Numbered from the stretch's first letter, positions 35,038 through 47,046 are shown. The stretch is 64,000 nt of DNA from Papaver somniferum (GCF_003573695.1 NC_039361.1:35157702-35221701), one strand, 5' to 3'. Translations and numbers: made by a program. The notes: generated from the letters alone by a model not told the origin.

Positions 35038-35130
35038 TGTTGATGGTTCAGAACTGAATTGTTTTGTTTGTGTTATGTTTTTTTTTGTTTGATAAGCGGA
35101 AGGTGGCTTGGATCAAAAGCTGATACCAAG

Positions 35131-35353
35131 TTAGAACAAGGTTTTTGGTTAATATCTTCCACACCTGAACTGTGGAGACTCATTCATTATTTATACTTGA
35201 AGATGTTACAGAGATAGAGTTTAACAACCGATAAAATAGCTAACAAATAGTGGAACGAGTTATATGCATTTAACGAGCTTGGTAGCTAGTCTTGAGAAAG
35301 ACTGAACTGAACTGATAGCTGACACTTATGAAGACTGAGCCATTTGGTTAACA
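35131..35353 (-). repeat. 5' LTR of the truncated Copia element
   Basis: About 220 bp, TGTTAACC...TTCTAA, immediately followed on the minus strand by the primer site. No partner LTR exists in the window. Confidence 0.65.
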
Positions 35354-37204
35354 CTTTTTTTGCTGCTGAAGGTGATGGGTCAACAATGAAACGATCGATG
35401 CTTACAATGTTGATATTTGTCTATTTAAATAATGTCATTTACTAATATTTATTGTCAGTGCTGTAGACTGAAGTCATTGAACCAATTCCATCCCCAATCA
35501 CTCCCTCAACCTTTTCGAATTCCCGACAACAAGAAGAGAAATGAATCCGCTGAAAAGACAAGGTCAAGACAAATTTCCTCTTATCCTAAAGTTTTAATTT
35601 CCCTCCTAGAGTCCTAGTGCTAAAAGTTTTAATTTCCCTCCTAGTCAAACCTGACATTAAAAGCACCAAACGTTCCATATTTCTTTGTTGACTGGTCTTA
35701 ACCATTCCAAAGGACCGCTACTGTACACAGAGCCGATTTATGTTATTTGCAGGGACGAAATTCATTGACCAATGTCTACATGAACTGACCAAAAAGTAGA
35801 AAGTTTGAAAAAGCAAAAGAAAGAGTTTGACATTTTGTGTTTCTCACAGGCCGTTGCCGCCGCCATCACCACCTCTCGCTGCTCTCCTGCAGCAGCCACC
35901 ACCACCGTCAGAATAACTTTTTCTCTCTCTCTCTCATTACCACTGTAACCACCATCGTCTTTTTAGTTTCTTTTGATCTACTGCTGACAACATTAATCTA
36001 ATCCTTCTCAATACCCATAAATTCATGAAAAATTCGTGTTTTTCTATCCTTGAAAATCTCTTGTATGGACTTCAAACTTTATCATCATATCACAATTTTT
36101 AAGCCGTAACGCATTCTCATTTTACCACCCTCCTCCGCCGTACCAGTTCAATGTTCCATTCTCAATACATCTAGCTTCAAAAATTTACTTGATGACTAAA
36201 CAATATCAGATCATTATATCAACACACAATACACTTTTTAGCAATCAAATGTAGGGGCAAAGTCATCAAATTGTTGCATGATAAGAACAAAACACAAATG
36301 ATAAACTAAACATAAGAAATCATCACCCATTTAATAAAGCCATTAATACTATCAGAGTAAAGAGTATCCTCCCTGATCCAATCAAATAACGAGTTTTGAC
36401 CTCTAAATCCACCCCTCCATTATTAAACGAATTCTAAATGTAGATACGATAATCTGGGCTGGACGCATGGCAACCATCGACAGCCTAAGCAAGATAACAC
36501 AAAGCAAGAGTGCACACTGCATCACCTCTAAGGATGCGTCAATGTTAAGCAAACATCACTTTAATAAAGTATACAGCATTTTTCCTATAAAACAGGCAGA
36601 AGATAAGGCAGAAGGTGGGGGGGGGGGGGGGGGGGGGGGGGGGACTTTTAGTTGAGGAGAGAGGGAGTAAGAAATGAACTGAAAACAGTGAAAAGTTAGT
36701 TCAACATAAGAAAAAAAAAAAAAAAGGAAGATTATCGAATCATCATCATCATCATCACTGCTCACTTCGATGGCTTCTGGAGGTGAAGGAGGAACATAAC
36801 CATTCGTCATCAAGAAACTGATTAGAGTTGATGCGAACTTGAAAAGAAAATGTGATGGCGGTGGGTGGTGGACATGGTGGTTGCTTTTTGGACTTTCGGC
36901 CTAAGACTATGACGCGGAGGGTACCTGTGTCCATCACAACAAATCAAAGTAAACCACTTTTGGCCCTGTGGGAAATCTGGCCCTGTCAATAATATGATGG
37001 CCCTGTGAACAGCTGGGGTCTTCCAAAGAGTGGCTCTTTGTACCACAATCCTTGCACTCATTCCACGTTTTTTTAATCAATTCATTAAGACTCACAACGT
37101 TTCTGAGCACTTGTAAGTGGTAGCAGTTAGCTCAAGAATTGGCCTTGTTAGTACTTGATTTTTTTACACAAGATTAGGTACAGCCACCCACCTTTCCTTT
37201 CTCT
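35354..37204. other. Upstream region of copy A, expanded by an unexplained insertion
   Basis: 35356-35690 and 37036-37204 are colinear with the continuous spacer between copies B and C (about 52880-53580). The 1.3 kb between them (about 35692-37035) has no counterpart there. It has no recognisable gene or terminal repeats and contains GCC/CAC-rich text, a poly(G) run and a CAT repeat. Confidence 0.55.
36617..36643 (+). repeat. Poly(G) run, 27 G
   Basis: An uninterrupted run of 27 G. Such a run can form quadruplexes and is prone to sequencing error, so the exact length is uncertain. Confidence 0.9.
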
Positions 37205-37228
37205 ATCTTAACTAGGGCTGCACAAGAA

Positions 37229-37400
37229 CCGGTCTAAACGACCTGGACCGGAATAGAACCGGTGATACCGGACCGGTACCGGACTGGAACCGGTTTTACC
37301 GGGACAGACACCGGTTTTGAAATTTGAGAACCGGACTAGACCGGTACAGACACCGGTTCTTAGAGAGAACCGGACTTGAACCGGACCATATGTACCGGTT
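37229..37400 (+). promoter_or_regulatory. Subterminal ACCGG array, left end of the hAT
   Basis: More than a dozen ACCGG/CCGGT words in both orientations within 170 bp; a matching cluster occurs at 41429-41572. Subterminal repeats of this kind are the binding sites of the element's own transposase in Ac and relatives. Their palindromic nature also makes this DNA a likely methylation target. Confidence 0.7.
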
Positions 37401-38562
37401 ATTATTAGCCGTCCAAGACATAATATGTCGAGAAAAAGAAAACAGAAGAAGCATTCAACATTCTTCATTTCTTCTTCTTCTTTTCTTTTTCTCACTTTCT
37501 CAGCGAAGGCGGCAGGCTGCATGCTCGATTTTTTTGATCTTCTCTTAGGGTTTGAATCATTTAGATTGAAAATCACTATCAGTGTATCACCACCATCTCT
37601 ATCAGGTCAGTATTGTTCGAATTGTTTGATTGTATATTGATTTAGGGTTTGATTTTAGATTGATTTAGGGTTTTTACTTGTTTACAGAATTGTGATTTGA
37701 TCTGTATGTTCAGTGGCGTGAAGAAGTGAAGGTATATCGTTCTTTCTATTCTTCCTCTATGATTTGATCTTATTTCAATCAAAGTTAAATGTTCAGTGCC
37801 ATAAATTGACACTGCTGTGGCCTGTGTGTTGGGTTAGAACTTAGAATTACATGGAAGATAAAGATTGCTCTTTTATGGCTATAAATACAGTGAGTTGCAA
37901 TTGTAGTTGTTATTTGATAAAAATTGCTCTTTTATGCTTGAATTCTTATGGGATGTCATTTATTTGATAAAAATTTCTCAATTGTGTTAGGTTAATGCTT
38001 GTATTCTGGGTAACTGGGTTTATAGAATTTGAAATATCAAGAAAATTTTATAAAAGGGTAAAGAATCTTGGGTGGATTTGAGAGTGGTCAGTGGTGTGTT
38101 AAGAACTAGATTAGTACACTGATGCTGAGAAGGAGCGTATAGTGTAATTTCTGAATGTTAATGTTAGTTGGTACACAGGGATAGTTCTATTATAAGAGTA
38201 TAGTGTAATTTGAGAGTGGTCAGTGGTGTTTTAGAAATTGTGTTAGATTTTACACAGGGATAGTTCTATTATAAGAATGTTAATGTTAGTTGGTACTTGG
38301 GAACTAGTCTTACACTCTTAGTCTCTTACTGTGTTATGTATTGGACCTATTGGTAGTGATATGAACCATGCTACTTGTAAATTTTCTAACTTGCTTCCCA
38401 TTTTTCTCATTTTTCTTATTGGGAACTAGTCTTACACTCTTACTGTGTTATGTATTAGCTAGAATGTAAAATTGTATGACATTCTGTGCATTGTAAATTT
38501 GTAATTGTTGGTGTGTGATTGCAATAATCTGAATGTAATTGGTTCTGTTTTATGTTTGTTAG

Positions 38563-41118
38563 ATGACCACATCAAATGCAACTCCAACTACAAATGCAAC
38601 TGCAACTCCAACTACAAGTACAACTCAACAAACAGAAGTTGGATCATCCTCTCAAGCTGCATCTCACACAAATGAATCTGAAACTGAAACTGCAACTCCA
38701 ACAAGTAAAGGCAGAGCTGAAGCAGTTGAAGTTGGTGATAGCAAAAAGAAGCACGACAGAGTGAGATCATCTGTTTGGTTGGAAATGACTAGGATAGATG
38801 ATGAATGGGCTAAATGTAGTTATTGCCACAATAAATACAAAGCTCACAATGACAATAATGGCACTTCTGGATTGCGAAAGCATTTGAATAGATGTCTAAA
38901 GAATCCTAATAGGAAGAAAGAAAAGGGACAACCATCTCTGTTGATGCCACCCCCAAAACCAGGTCAGGATGGTAAACTTATTGCTCATACTTACAATTAT
39001 GATAGGTTAAGAAGGCGTCTTGTTGAGTGGATAATTATGGATGAAATTCCTTTTAGAAAAGTAGAAGGGTCGGGCTTTGTGGCATTGATGCAAGAGGCAC
39101 AACCTAGGTTCAAGGTTCCAGGACGTATGACAATTTATAGGGATATTTTAAAGATGTATGTAGAAGAGAAGAATAGCCTAAAAACTTACTTCTTGACATC
39201 TAAGCAGAGGGTATCTTTGACAACTGACACATGGACATCACCAAATAATTTTAATTATATTTGTGTAATCGCTCACTACATTGATCAGAACTGGAAACTG
39301 CAGAAGAGAATACTCATGTTTTGTCAAGTTGAAGGTCACACAGGTATTGCAATCGGTGAGAAGTTGGTGGATTGTTTGGAAGATTGGGGTCTAAAAGATG
39401 TATTTGGTGTCACTCTAGACAATGTCAGCGCCAACACAGTAGCTATGGATCATCTGAAGCAAGTTGTTACTAGCTGGACAAGATCACCAATCAGAGCTAA
39501 ATATTTACATGTAACATTCTCATTTCATTTGCATGTAACATTCTCATTTCATTTCACATGCATCTTATGAGTTATGACTAATTTACTCTTAACTGTTTGT
39601 TTATTGTTATTAGGTGAGGTGTTCAGCCCATGTTCTTGCTCTTGTCATAAAAGATGCAGTACGACTATTTAATGAATCTGTTAAAAGGATAAGGTCAGTT
39701 GTAAAATATGTTCTTAGTTCTCCTTCTAGGTATGAAAAGTTTAAACAATGTGCTTCCCTAGCAAAGGTAGATTACAAGAAAGCACTGAATTTAGATGTAT
39801 ACACTAGATGGAATAGCACTTACTTGATGTTAGAAGCTGCTCAAAGATATGAAAAAGTTTTTGCAATGTTAGCACAGATTGATAAGGACTTTCAAGAGAG
39901 GTTTATTTTTGAGCAAGACAAGGACTCTGTTTTACCAAGTGATACTGATATTGAGGAAGCTATAGCTAGTGATGACATCTTGGAAGAAGTGGTTGAGGAT
40001 ATGGAAGAAGATGAAGAGGTTGAGGATATGGAAGACGAGGTAAATAAGAAGAACAAGAAAAAGAAAGTAAAGACTCATGCTCCTTATGCAGAAGATTGGG
40101 CTTATGCTAGAGGTCTTGTGAAGTGTTTAAAGGTATTCTTCGATGCAACTGTCAATTTTTCTGCTTCTACACAAGTCACTACTCATTCTTTCTTATGGGA
40201 GTTGGTATTCATCCATGAACAATTAATTGAATTTAGAGAAAATGTAGCATCAGATCCATTTATTGCACGTATGTCTCGTCTTATGTTTGCCAAGTAAAAT
40301 AAGTATTGGGGTGTGTACGAGAAAATGAATCATGTTATGTTTTTTGCTCAATTGTTGGATCCAAGAGAGAAACTAAAGGGGCTAGAATTTACTCTTAACT
40401 GTTTGTTTGAGAACAATTTGTGGGAGGTTCAAAGAATCATGAGAAAGGTGAAATTAGAATTTCAGGAACTCTTTGATGATTATAGTTCAGTGTATTCAAC
40501 TCATGAGGAAGGGTCATCTAGTGTTGCTTCGGTAGTTGCCAGTTCAGTTAGCACGCCATCTCAAGGGTTGAAATCAAGAATTCAATCAAGGAAGAGACAG
40601 CATTGGGACAACCCAAGTTGTGTTGAAGAAGCAAGAACAACGGAGTTAGATAGGTACTTGACAGATGTGATGATGGATGGAAAAATGCGTGAAGTAGATC
40701 AAGATGATGACTTTGACATATTGGCTTGGTGGAAGGCTAATGCAAACAGGTATAAGGTACTGTCCTACATTGCAAGAGATATATTAGCCTTGCCTGTGTC
40801 TTCAGTATCCTTTGAATCAGCTTTTAGCACCGGGAAGCGCGTGCTTACTCCATGGAGAGCTTCTATGTCTACAAAGACAGTTGAGGAATTGCTCTGTACA
40901 CAAAGCTATTTACAAAAACCCATTGCTCTTGATCTTCTATGTGATTATGTACCTGATGATGATGGTGAAGATGCGGCAGGTACTTATTTAGGTTTTTCTT
41001 CTTTTTTGTTTTCTTTAATAGTAATTACTTTTATTGTACTAACTGAAGTTTAATTATTTCTTCTTGTTTATTTTTTTTGCCTGTTGCAGTCATAATTGAG
41101 AATTTCCTAAAAGCTTGA
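38563..41118 (+). pseudogene. hAT transposase (RICESLEEPER-like), one nonsense codon
   Basis: Exons 38563-39510, 39614-40979 and 41090-41118 join in phase to about 780 codons. A Thr/Ala-rich N-terminus is followed by a BED zinc finger (WAKCSYCHNKYKAH...GLRKHLNRC, residues about 83-112). The catalytic core has SLTTDTWTSPNN and VTLDNVSAN, and, after intron 1, VRCSAHVLALVIKDA. There is a Glu-rich insertion, and a C-terminal dimerisation region with DILAWWKANANRY and LPVSSVSFESAFSTG. The protein cuts and rejoins element ends. A TAA at 40295-40297 lies in frame with everything on both sides and is the only break seen. The rest looks functional, so it was recently active or the stop is a base error. 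Confidence 0.85.
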
Positions 41119-41586
41119 AGTTTATTTATGGAAATGAATGCAGGCTAGGATTGGAAATTGCAAGTGCAGGCTTTGCAACCATCCATTTTCGTTTGCAATG
41201 ATCACATTTCATTTCTTGTCGACTTGCCGTAGACAGACTTATGGTTGTGGAAATGTTGTTTTTTGCTTTTTAGCAAACTGAACTTATTTTGGATTGTTGT
41301 TTTGAAGTTATGGAAATATTGAACTTAAGTATGTATGCAATCTGAACTTATTTTGGATACATTGATCATATGGAAATGTTGTATAACTTATACTTAGTAT
41401 TAATTTGTAACATTTTCCGGGTAAAAAAACCGGTACCGGTCTTGTACCGGACCGGTACCGGCGGTACAGGTACAACACCAGGTACAAGTACAGGTACATG
41501 TACTCAAAAAGAGGTACCGGTCAACACCAAGTACAGACACCGGTTCCATAAGAGAACCGGTCCGCACCGGAGTATGTGCAGCCCTA

Positions 41587-42106
41587 ATCTTAACTGAGAT
41601 ATCACTAAAAAACAAACAATTTTCAATAAAAAAAGTAACAAAAGGTGAGATCATTGTCGGAAAGTCTACACTCACCGCGGGTTGGGATCCCGCGGTGTGT
41701 ACCGCAGGACACAACAGTGTGGGTCCCCCTAACTCGGTGGTTTTGCAGGAATGTGGGTTAGGGTGGGGTCTACCATGCTGTGTCTTGCAGGACAAATTGT
41801 GGGATCCCAATCCGCGATAAATTTAGAATTTTCGGATTATTGTGGAGTATTGGAGTTCTATGATAAAATTTAACGATCTAATCGGTGGCGGGACCCGAAA
41901 ATTTATTTTACTGGGGTCAAAGACTCAAAGCACTGACAGCTTGGTTTTTTACGTCGGAAAGTATAGATGCACTACGAAGTGCAGCACCGTGTGAGAGGGG
42001 ATGGGGCCTACTCATGCCTCACCCCTATCCCAATGCAGAGAGGGTGACATTTATGCCGTCCATCCCCTCTCGGTGCATTCCACGATGCTGGGTCATGGAG
42101 TGTGTA
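41587..42106. other. Spacer between the two hAT elements
   Basis: No gene recognised. It contains a perfect 9-bp hairpin at 41673-41697 and the phrases 'gtgggatccc' and 'gggatcccgcgg' that echo each other (41683 and 41797). It is not part of the B-C spacer, so it is probably yet another inserted sequence of unknown type. Confidence 0.4.
41673..41697. other. Perfect GC hairpin
   Basis: CACCGCGGG (41673-41681) and CCCGCGGTG (41689-41697) pair completely around the loop TTGGGAT. Confidence 0.7.
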
Positions 42107-43196
42107 TAGAGCTGGCAAACAAGCCGAAACTCGCGGGTTAACCCGTGCCCGGACCGTGAAAACCCGAACCCGGACTGGCTGGTTTCTAAACAAGCCGGGT
42201 TAGGGTTGGAGAAATGGTGACCCGTCGAGAAACGGGTTAACCCGGCCCGGACCGTGAAACCACGGTTTAACCCGTGAACCCGCACTTCATACGTGTCGCC
42301 TCTCCTTCACTGGATTAATCGACCGAGAGGATAAACTCTCATTTATATTTTCTTCTTCTTCTCGTTTCTTTCTTCTTCTCTTCTTTCTGTTTTTCACCTC
42401 TGGTGAATTCTTGTGAGGGCTCTGAGGTGGTGAGGTTGGGATAATTAGACAAGAGTCATGGGTTGTTGCTGGAGGTGGTGTTTTTCTTGGCTGAACAAGG
42501 AGAGAAGAGGAAATATTAAATCAGTGAAGATATGAATTAGAGTTTATAGAGTTGGATGATGTTATGAAGATTTAGAAGATAAATTATGAAGTTATTGTTG
42601 TTGAAGATTCATGAGTAGTTTTTTAATTTAAGCCTTGAAGTTGATTCAGTGACGAATCATTGAAGAATCAATAGTTAGGGTTTTCTGTAATTGATCGAGA
42701 ATTCAATTAAAGGTGAATAAGAAGAAGTTAGAAGATGAGTTTGTTTTTGATTGGTATTTGATGTAAATGGTGGAGTTATCCTGAAAAATTGATTAAGAAA
42801 TTGCAGATTTAGGGTTCCTCATGTTCTTCCCCAATTTATAAATTAGAGTTTCTGAGGGTTGCTGATTATGAGACTCAGATCGAGACAGAAGAAGGGTAGA
42901 GTTGGTTTTGGTAGATGGTGGTGATCTTGAGATGAATTCTGAATCAGGTCAGAGTAAGAAGAATCTAATTCAATTGCTTGAGTTGGATTGGTTTGAGGTA
43001 ATTATTCTTCTCAATCGAATTAGTAAAGTTATTTATGTATGTTGTCGAGACTATGTGGTTGTTGATGAACCAGGATTTGAGATGAGTATTTAAGATATTG
43101 TATATATGTTGAACTGATACTTGGATGTGCATGTTGTTAGGTTGAACTGCAGTTATTAGCGCAGAACTGAAGTGAGTTAGTATTAGTAATATGCCT

Positions 43197-43345
43197 GGGG
43201 TGATCGAATTACTAGTAGTATTGTTGAATGAGGTATGCCTTTGTTTGTTGATAATTCTAATTGAAGTATATATGGTCATGTGGATGTAATTGCAGTTGTT
43301 GATGATAATTCTAATTGAAGTATATATTGTTGAATGAGGTATGCC
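43197..43345. repeat. Direct duplication inside the hAT-like element, copy 1
   Basis: 'gtgatcgaattactagtagtattgttg' and following text through 'tgataattctaattgaagtatata' recur at 43976-44106. Within each copy the 'gataattctaattgaagtatata' motif is itself repeated. Confidence 0.7.
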
Positions 43346-43975
43346 TTAGTAACTCATATTTTTGCAATTTTAGTAAATCATTAGATTGATTGATTGTTTT
43401 ATGCATTATTGCACAGTTTCTGTTTTACTCGTTGGTTAGACGGACCATTAACAGAAGTAAATGTAAGACAATATGGATTGGTGGTGGCCAGACAAAGAAA
43501 TTGATGCTCTTGTTTATCCTCAAGGAAGACGGTAAACCCTCAAATCCAAATTATGTTTGCTTATCTGATTTCTCTTTCTGAAAACATAGTGAATTAGCCA
43601 CCGATTCTGCAATCTTTGATTATTGATCATCTTAGCATCTAAGCACGAGAAGAGGCTGAAAAGGTACGAGTTTGATGAACTTTATTGACATCATTAGTTT
43701 ACGAAGAATTATAAATAAAAGACGTAACTAGAAAATTCCTCACAATTTTATGAGATGGTTAATTGGCATTCTTCATTTGTTTGGTTTATTAATAGTTTCT
43801 TATGCATTGAGATTGAGTTGAAATTCTTTACATACTTCTGCAGGCCAAAGAAGGTGATGGATCCACAACACTTTCAATGGTCAGTAGATCATCCTTCCCG
43901 TTTGCATTCCTTTTTTATTTAATTTTTGCCGCCTTAATTATGACCTACGACAAATTGCAAAAATATGAGTTACTG

Positions 43976-44106
43976 GTGTGATCGAATTACTAGTAGTATT
44001 GTTGAATGAGGTATGCCTTTGTTTGTTGATAATTCTAATTGAAGTATATATGGTCCTGTGGATGTAATTGCACTTGTTGATGATAATTCTAATTGAAGTA
44101 TATATT
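43976..44106. repeat. Direct duplication inside the hAT-like element, copy 2
   Basis: Nearly identical to 43197-43330, same orientation, about 780 bp downstream. Confidence 0.7.
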
Positions 44107-44968
44107 CTAATTGAAATTGATTTTCATCTCTGTTTTTATTTCTTTAAAGAGTGGAAGATGATTTGGTTAAATGGGATTGTTCTTGTTTGGAAAAAGGATA
44201 GAAATAGAGAGCTATTGATGGCAGTAAGAGTTGGTGACTAAAATGGCAAGGTTCGTGCTTGGAGGGTGGTTGAAAAATTGTCTCAACAAAATCCCTTGTG
44301 ATTTGGAGGAGCTAATGCACAGATTCTTCTGCAACATTTTTGTAGTATGTTTTAACTGGCAGTACTCAGTTCTAGCCATCACGGGGGTTGAACATCTAAA
44401 ATGGTATTGCACTCTGAATTTTATTATCTAGTTTTGTAACTAAATGGTGTCATTTCTTGTAAAGTTATCTACTAACTCTAAAAGGGGTTGGTGACTGATT
44501 CTTTTATGTTTCCCGACTAACTATTTTTTTTATTTTGTATATAAGTTGGCTCAACTGAGGGAAGAGTTGGTGTCCATCATTTGGATTTGGATGATTCTCA
44601 GCAAGAGAAAAACTTCACCTTCAAATGCATAGAATTCTTGCTGCGATTGAAGCAACGATGGGTTGAGCTGAAAATGGACTGATTAGATGTATGTTAGGTG
44701 CTATAGGGAAGGATTTGGAAGGATTTGTGTTTGCTTATTGTAATACTTGTGTTTGATCTTTGTAATTTGTCCTAAATTAACTTAATTAAAATTTGATTTG
44801 ATTTTTAATTTAACAAGCCGGGTAACCCGTGAACCCGCAAGCTTTACCCGTTACGGGCACGGGTTGAAGAAATGACTACCCGTGAAAAATATCAACCCGC
44901 GGGTTTTGGCCCGTATTAACCCGTAACAAACCAGCCCCGGCCCGCCGTTTGCCAGCTCTAAGTGTGTA

Positions 44969-46179
44969 TCGCTGCTGTTTTTACGTACGTCTCTAGTTCT
45001 CTATCTAGCTTGGTTGTCAGTGTACTTTCTAATATTATCCTCATCCATTGAAACAAAAGCTGCTTATATATCATTACTTTTCTCCGGAAAAAAAAGAGAC
45101 TGCAGCTGTTAACAGGGCCGCAATCTTGTTCACAGGACAGAGTTCTGTGCGGGGCCCGAAATGAAAATTTTAATTTGTAAAGTGATATATACAGGGCCAA
45201 AAGAACCACCGGCCACCGCCGTATCTTTTCTTTCTCTTCTTCTTCCTCTTCTTCTCCTTCTTCCTCCATTGTTACCTCCTCCACCAGATCCGTCATTCAA
45301 AAACCCATATCTCAAAATCTTTAATAAATCAAATTCATGTTCCTGTTTATAGATTGGTAATAATAGAAAAGCATAATTTAGGTTCAATATACTAGAACTT
45401 CAACATCAAATTCACAAATTCACCACCACCTCCTTACTGATTCATTTCAAACTTATGATCGATGATGCGGGCAAAGTAATAGAGATCAATTCCACATACT
45501 ATAGTTTAGTAATATTTAGAAGAAATAAAAAAGGGGGCATATAAATTAAATTTAGAATACCATGGATTGATCATCTGCTTTTCAGAGAAGGGTCTGGAAA
45601 ACCCTGAACAACCACAAAAGACTATCAAGATTTACATTTTCCCATTCTGTAAGTTAAAAGCCAAAACTCCATAAAAATCAAGAACCCTCCCTCCCTTTCG
45701 ATTTGACACTTTCAGAATCGTCATCACAGCTTCCAAGTAGATAATTAATCTATATCTTTGTTTGCTCGATGGTAGGGGTCAAAAAAAAAGCTAGTTAGGG
45801 AGAAAATCACGTCTTTTTTTTTTTTGTTTTGAAAATCACGTCTTAGTTAACCATCCTTTGGGTTTCAATGTTTTCCATTGGTTATGTGTTTTATCCTTGT
45901 TAGCACTTATCAAGAAATGATCAAATAAGAAAGCACAAACATGAATACAATCAATCATGTTAATAATGGGTTAATTAGATTAATAAAAAGGGATTATTCA
46001 AGAAAAGTTATCTCAGTCCAACTTGACTGAAATTAATATTAACAGTTTCTTGTTCAATCTAGATAAGTTTGGTTCCATGGTGATAAATCAGCGAGATTGA
46101 AATTAATTTGTACCTTACCTTTTAGCCTGAGCTGAATGTTATATCATAAGTATGCATACATGGATATAGCAAATTGTGG
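44969..46179. other. Intergenic stretch, no gene seen
   Basis: Short frames here are low-complexity (Arg/Gly/Glu or Leu/Pro from CTT/CTC runs near 45230). The part from about 45960 to 46140 matches 49960-50130, flanking the wax-synthase copy 2, and belongs to the duplicated segments. Confidence 0.5.
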
Positions 46180-46457
46180 CACAATTATGAATTATTTTGA
46201 ACAGACAAAAAAATAAAAAAGCAAATTGTACACTACTTGATTCCGTAGAATGAAGCACAAGCTTGTGTATAGCTAAAACCAGAACTCTAAAACAGAAATG
46301 TAACAAACTTCACAGCCCAACAGAAAAATGTAAACAGGAACACTGACTCTAAATTAGAACAAAGCATTCACCAACAAATCCAATCATCTTCCAACATACT
46401 AAAACTTCAAATCTATCTTTATTTAGAGTATGAGTCGCCATTTTATTCTTCGCTTCT

Positions 46458-46521
46458 TCATCGTGGCCATTTTAAGAAGGTACCAGTTCCTTCTTTTGCT
46501 ATTCTCTTTTCAACAGTAATA
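46458..46521 (-). pseudogene. Short nucleoplasmin-like gene, copy E (last exon only)
   Basis: Minus-strand text encodes VEKRIAKEGTGTFLKWPR and a stop, with a CAAG acceptor at its 5' side. It is the last exon of copy C with few changes. The 3' flank (46180-46457) and part of intron 3 (46522-46625) also match copy C, then homology ends. Exons 1-3 are missing, so this is a truncated duplicate. Confidence 0.7.
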
Positions 46522-46687
46522 CTTGCAAAGAAAACAAATAAAGACCGTTTAAGTTAACATAATTATAGATGGATTGATTTTGCAACTAGGAGAAATATTA
46601 TCATTTGGAAGTAAAAAGGTATTTTAATTTCATAATCGGTAGTTAATACAGCCTAGCCTTGATAAATGAATTCTTTCGGGACCAAGA

Positions 46688-46876
46688 AAAAATATTCGTT
46701 TACCAGAGTTATTTATTTATTCATTTAGACAACATTTTTTTAATTAAGAGGTTAAATTGTATAAGGGAAGATGTACAAATGTAAATATTCGTTTACCAGA
46801 GTTATTTATTTATTCATTTAGATAACATTTTCTTAATTAAGAGGTTAAATTGTATAAGAGAAGATTTACAAATGTA
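46688..46876. repeat. Two tandem copies of a 94-bp unit
   Basis: 'aatattcgtttaccagag' through 'gaagatgtacaaatgta' occurs at 46691 and again at 46785 with few differences. Confidence 0.8.
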
Positions 46877-47046
46877 CCTAGAGGGTATTGGTCAAAATTC
46901 TTGTCATGTGATACTGGGATTATTTGAGCATTCAAATTTCATTATCGGCGTCGTTTTTATTCTAGCATCTTGCAAAGCCTTGAATTCGATGCACCAAATC
47001 TTGAAAAGATTAACATTTTGGATATTTGATGTGACGGCAAAAAAAA

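Larger units (their letters stand above)
33420..35353 (-). mobile_element. Copia-type LTR retrotransposon, 5' half only
   Basis: On the minus strand there is a 5' LTR (35353 to about 35131, starting TGTTAACC), the initiator-tRNA-Met primer site TTGGTATCAGC (35129-35119), and gag through the start of integrase. It then stops abruptly near 33420 against sequence that matches the upstream region of copy B (52806-52870). There is no 3' LTR, RT or RNase H. The flanking host text resumes on the right at about 35356. The missing half was lost by deletion during or after insertion. Confidence 0.8.
37205..41594 (+). mobile_element. hAT transposon with transposase gene and 8-bp target duplication
   Basis: The element proper is 37213-41586 (4374 bp). 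The ends are TAGGGCTGCAC and GTGCAGCCCTA, perfect inverted repeats, and ATCTTAAC is duplicated at 37205-37212 and 41587-41594. The 8-bp duplication and transposase place it in the hAT superfamily. Subterminal ACCGGT-type words are dense at both ends. The insertion lies in the spacer left of copy E; the B-C spacer (53560-53620) shows the site without it. Confidence 0.93.
42099..44968. mobile_element. Non-autonomous hAT-like element
   Basis: The element proper is 42107-44960 (2854 bp). The ends TAGAGCTGGCAAAC and GTTTGCCAGCTCTA are perfect inverted repeats. AGTGTGTA is duplicated at 42099-42106 and 44961-44968. Subterminal GGGTTAACCCG/ACCCG words cluster at 42130-42285 and 44818-44945. No transposase is present; interior frames are short and unrecognised. 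TIR sequence and subterminal words differ from the neighbouring hAT, so a different transposase would move it. The interior carries a 140-bp direct duplication. Confidence 0.9.

Noticed and set aside
36467..36655. 62-codon frame ending in poly-Gly
   Set aside because: Created by the poly(G) run; no other support.
45130..45387. Gly/Arg-rich minus-strand frame
   Set aside because: Translation of a CTT/CCT microsatellite-like stretch; no start context or homology.
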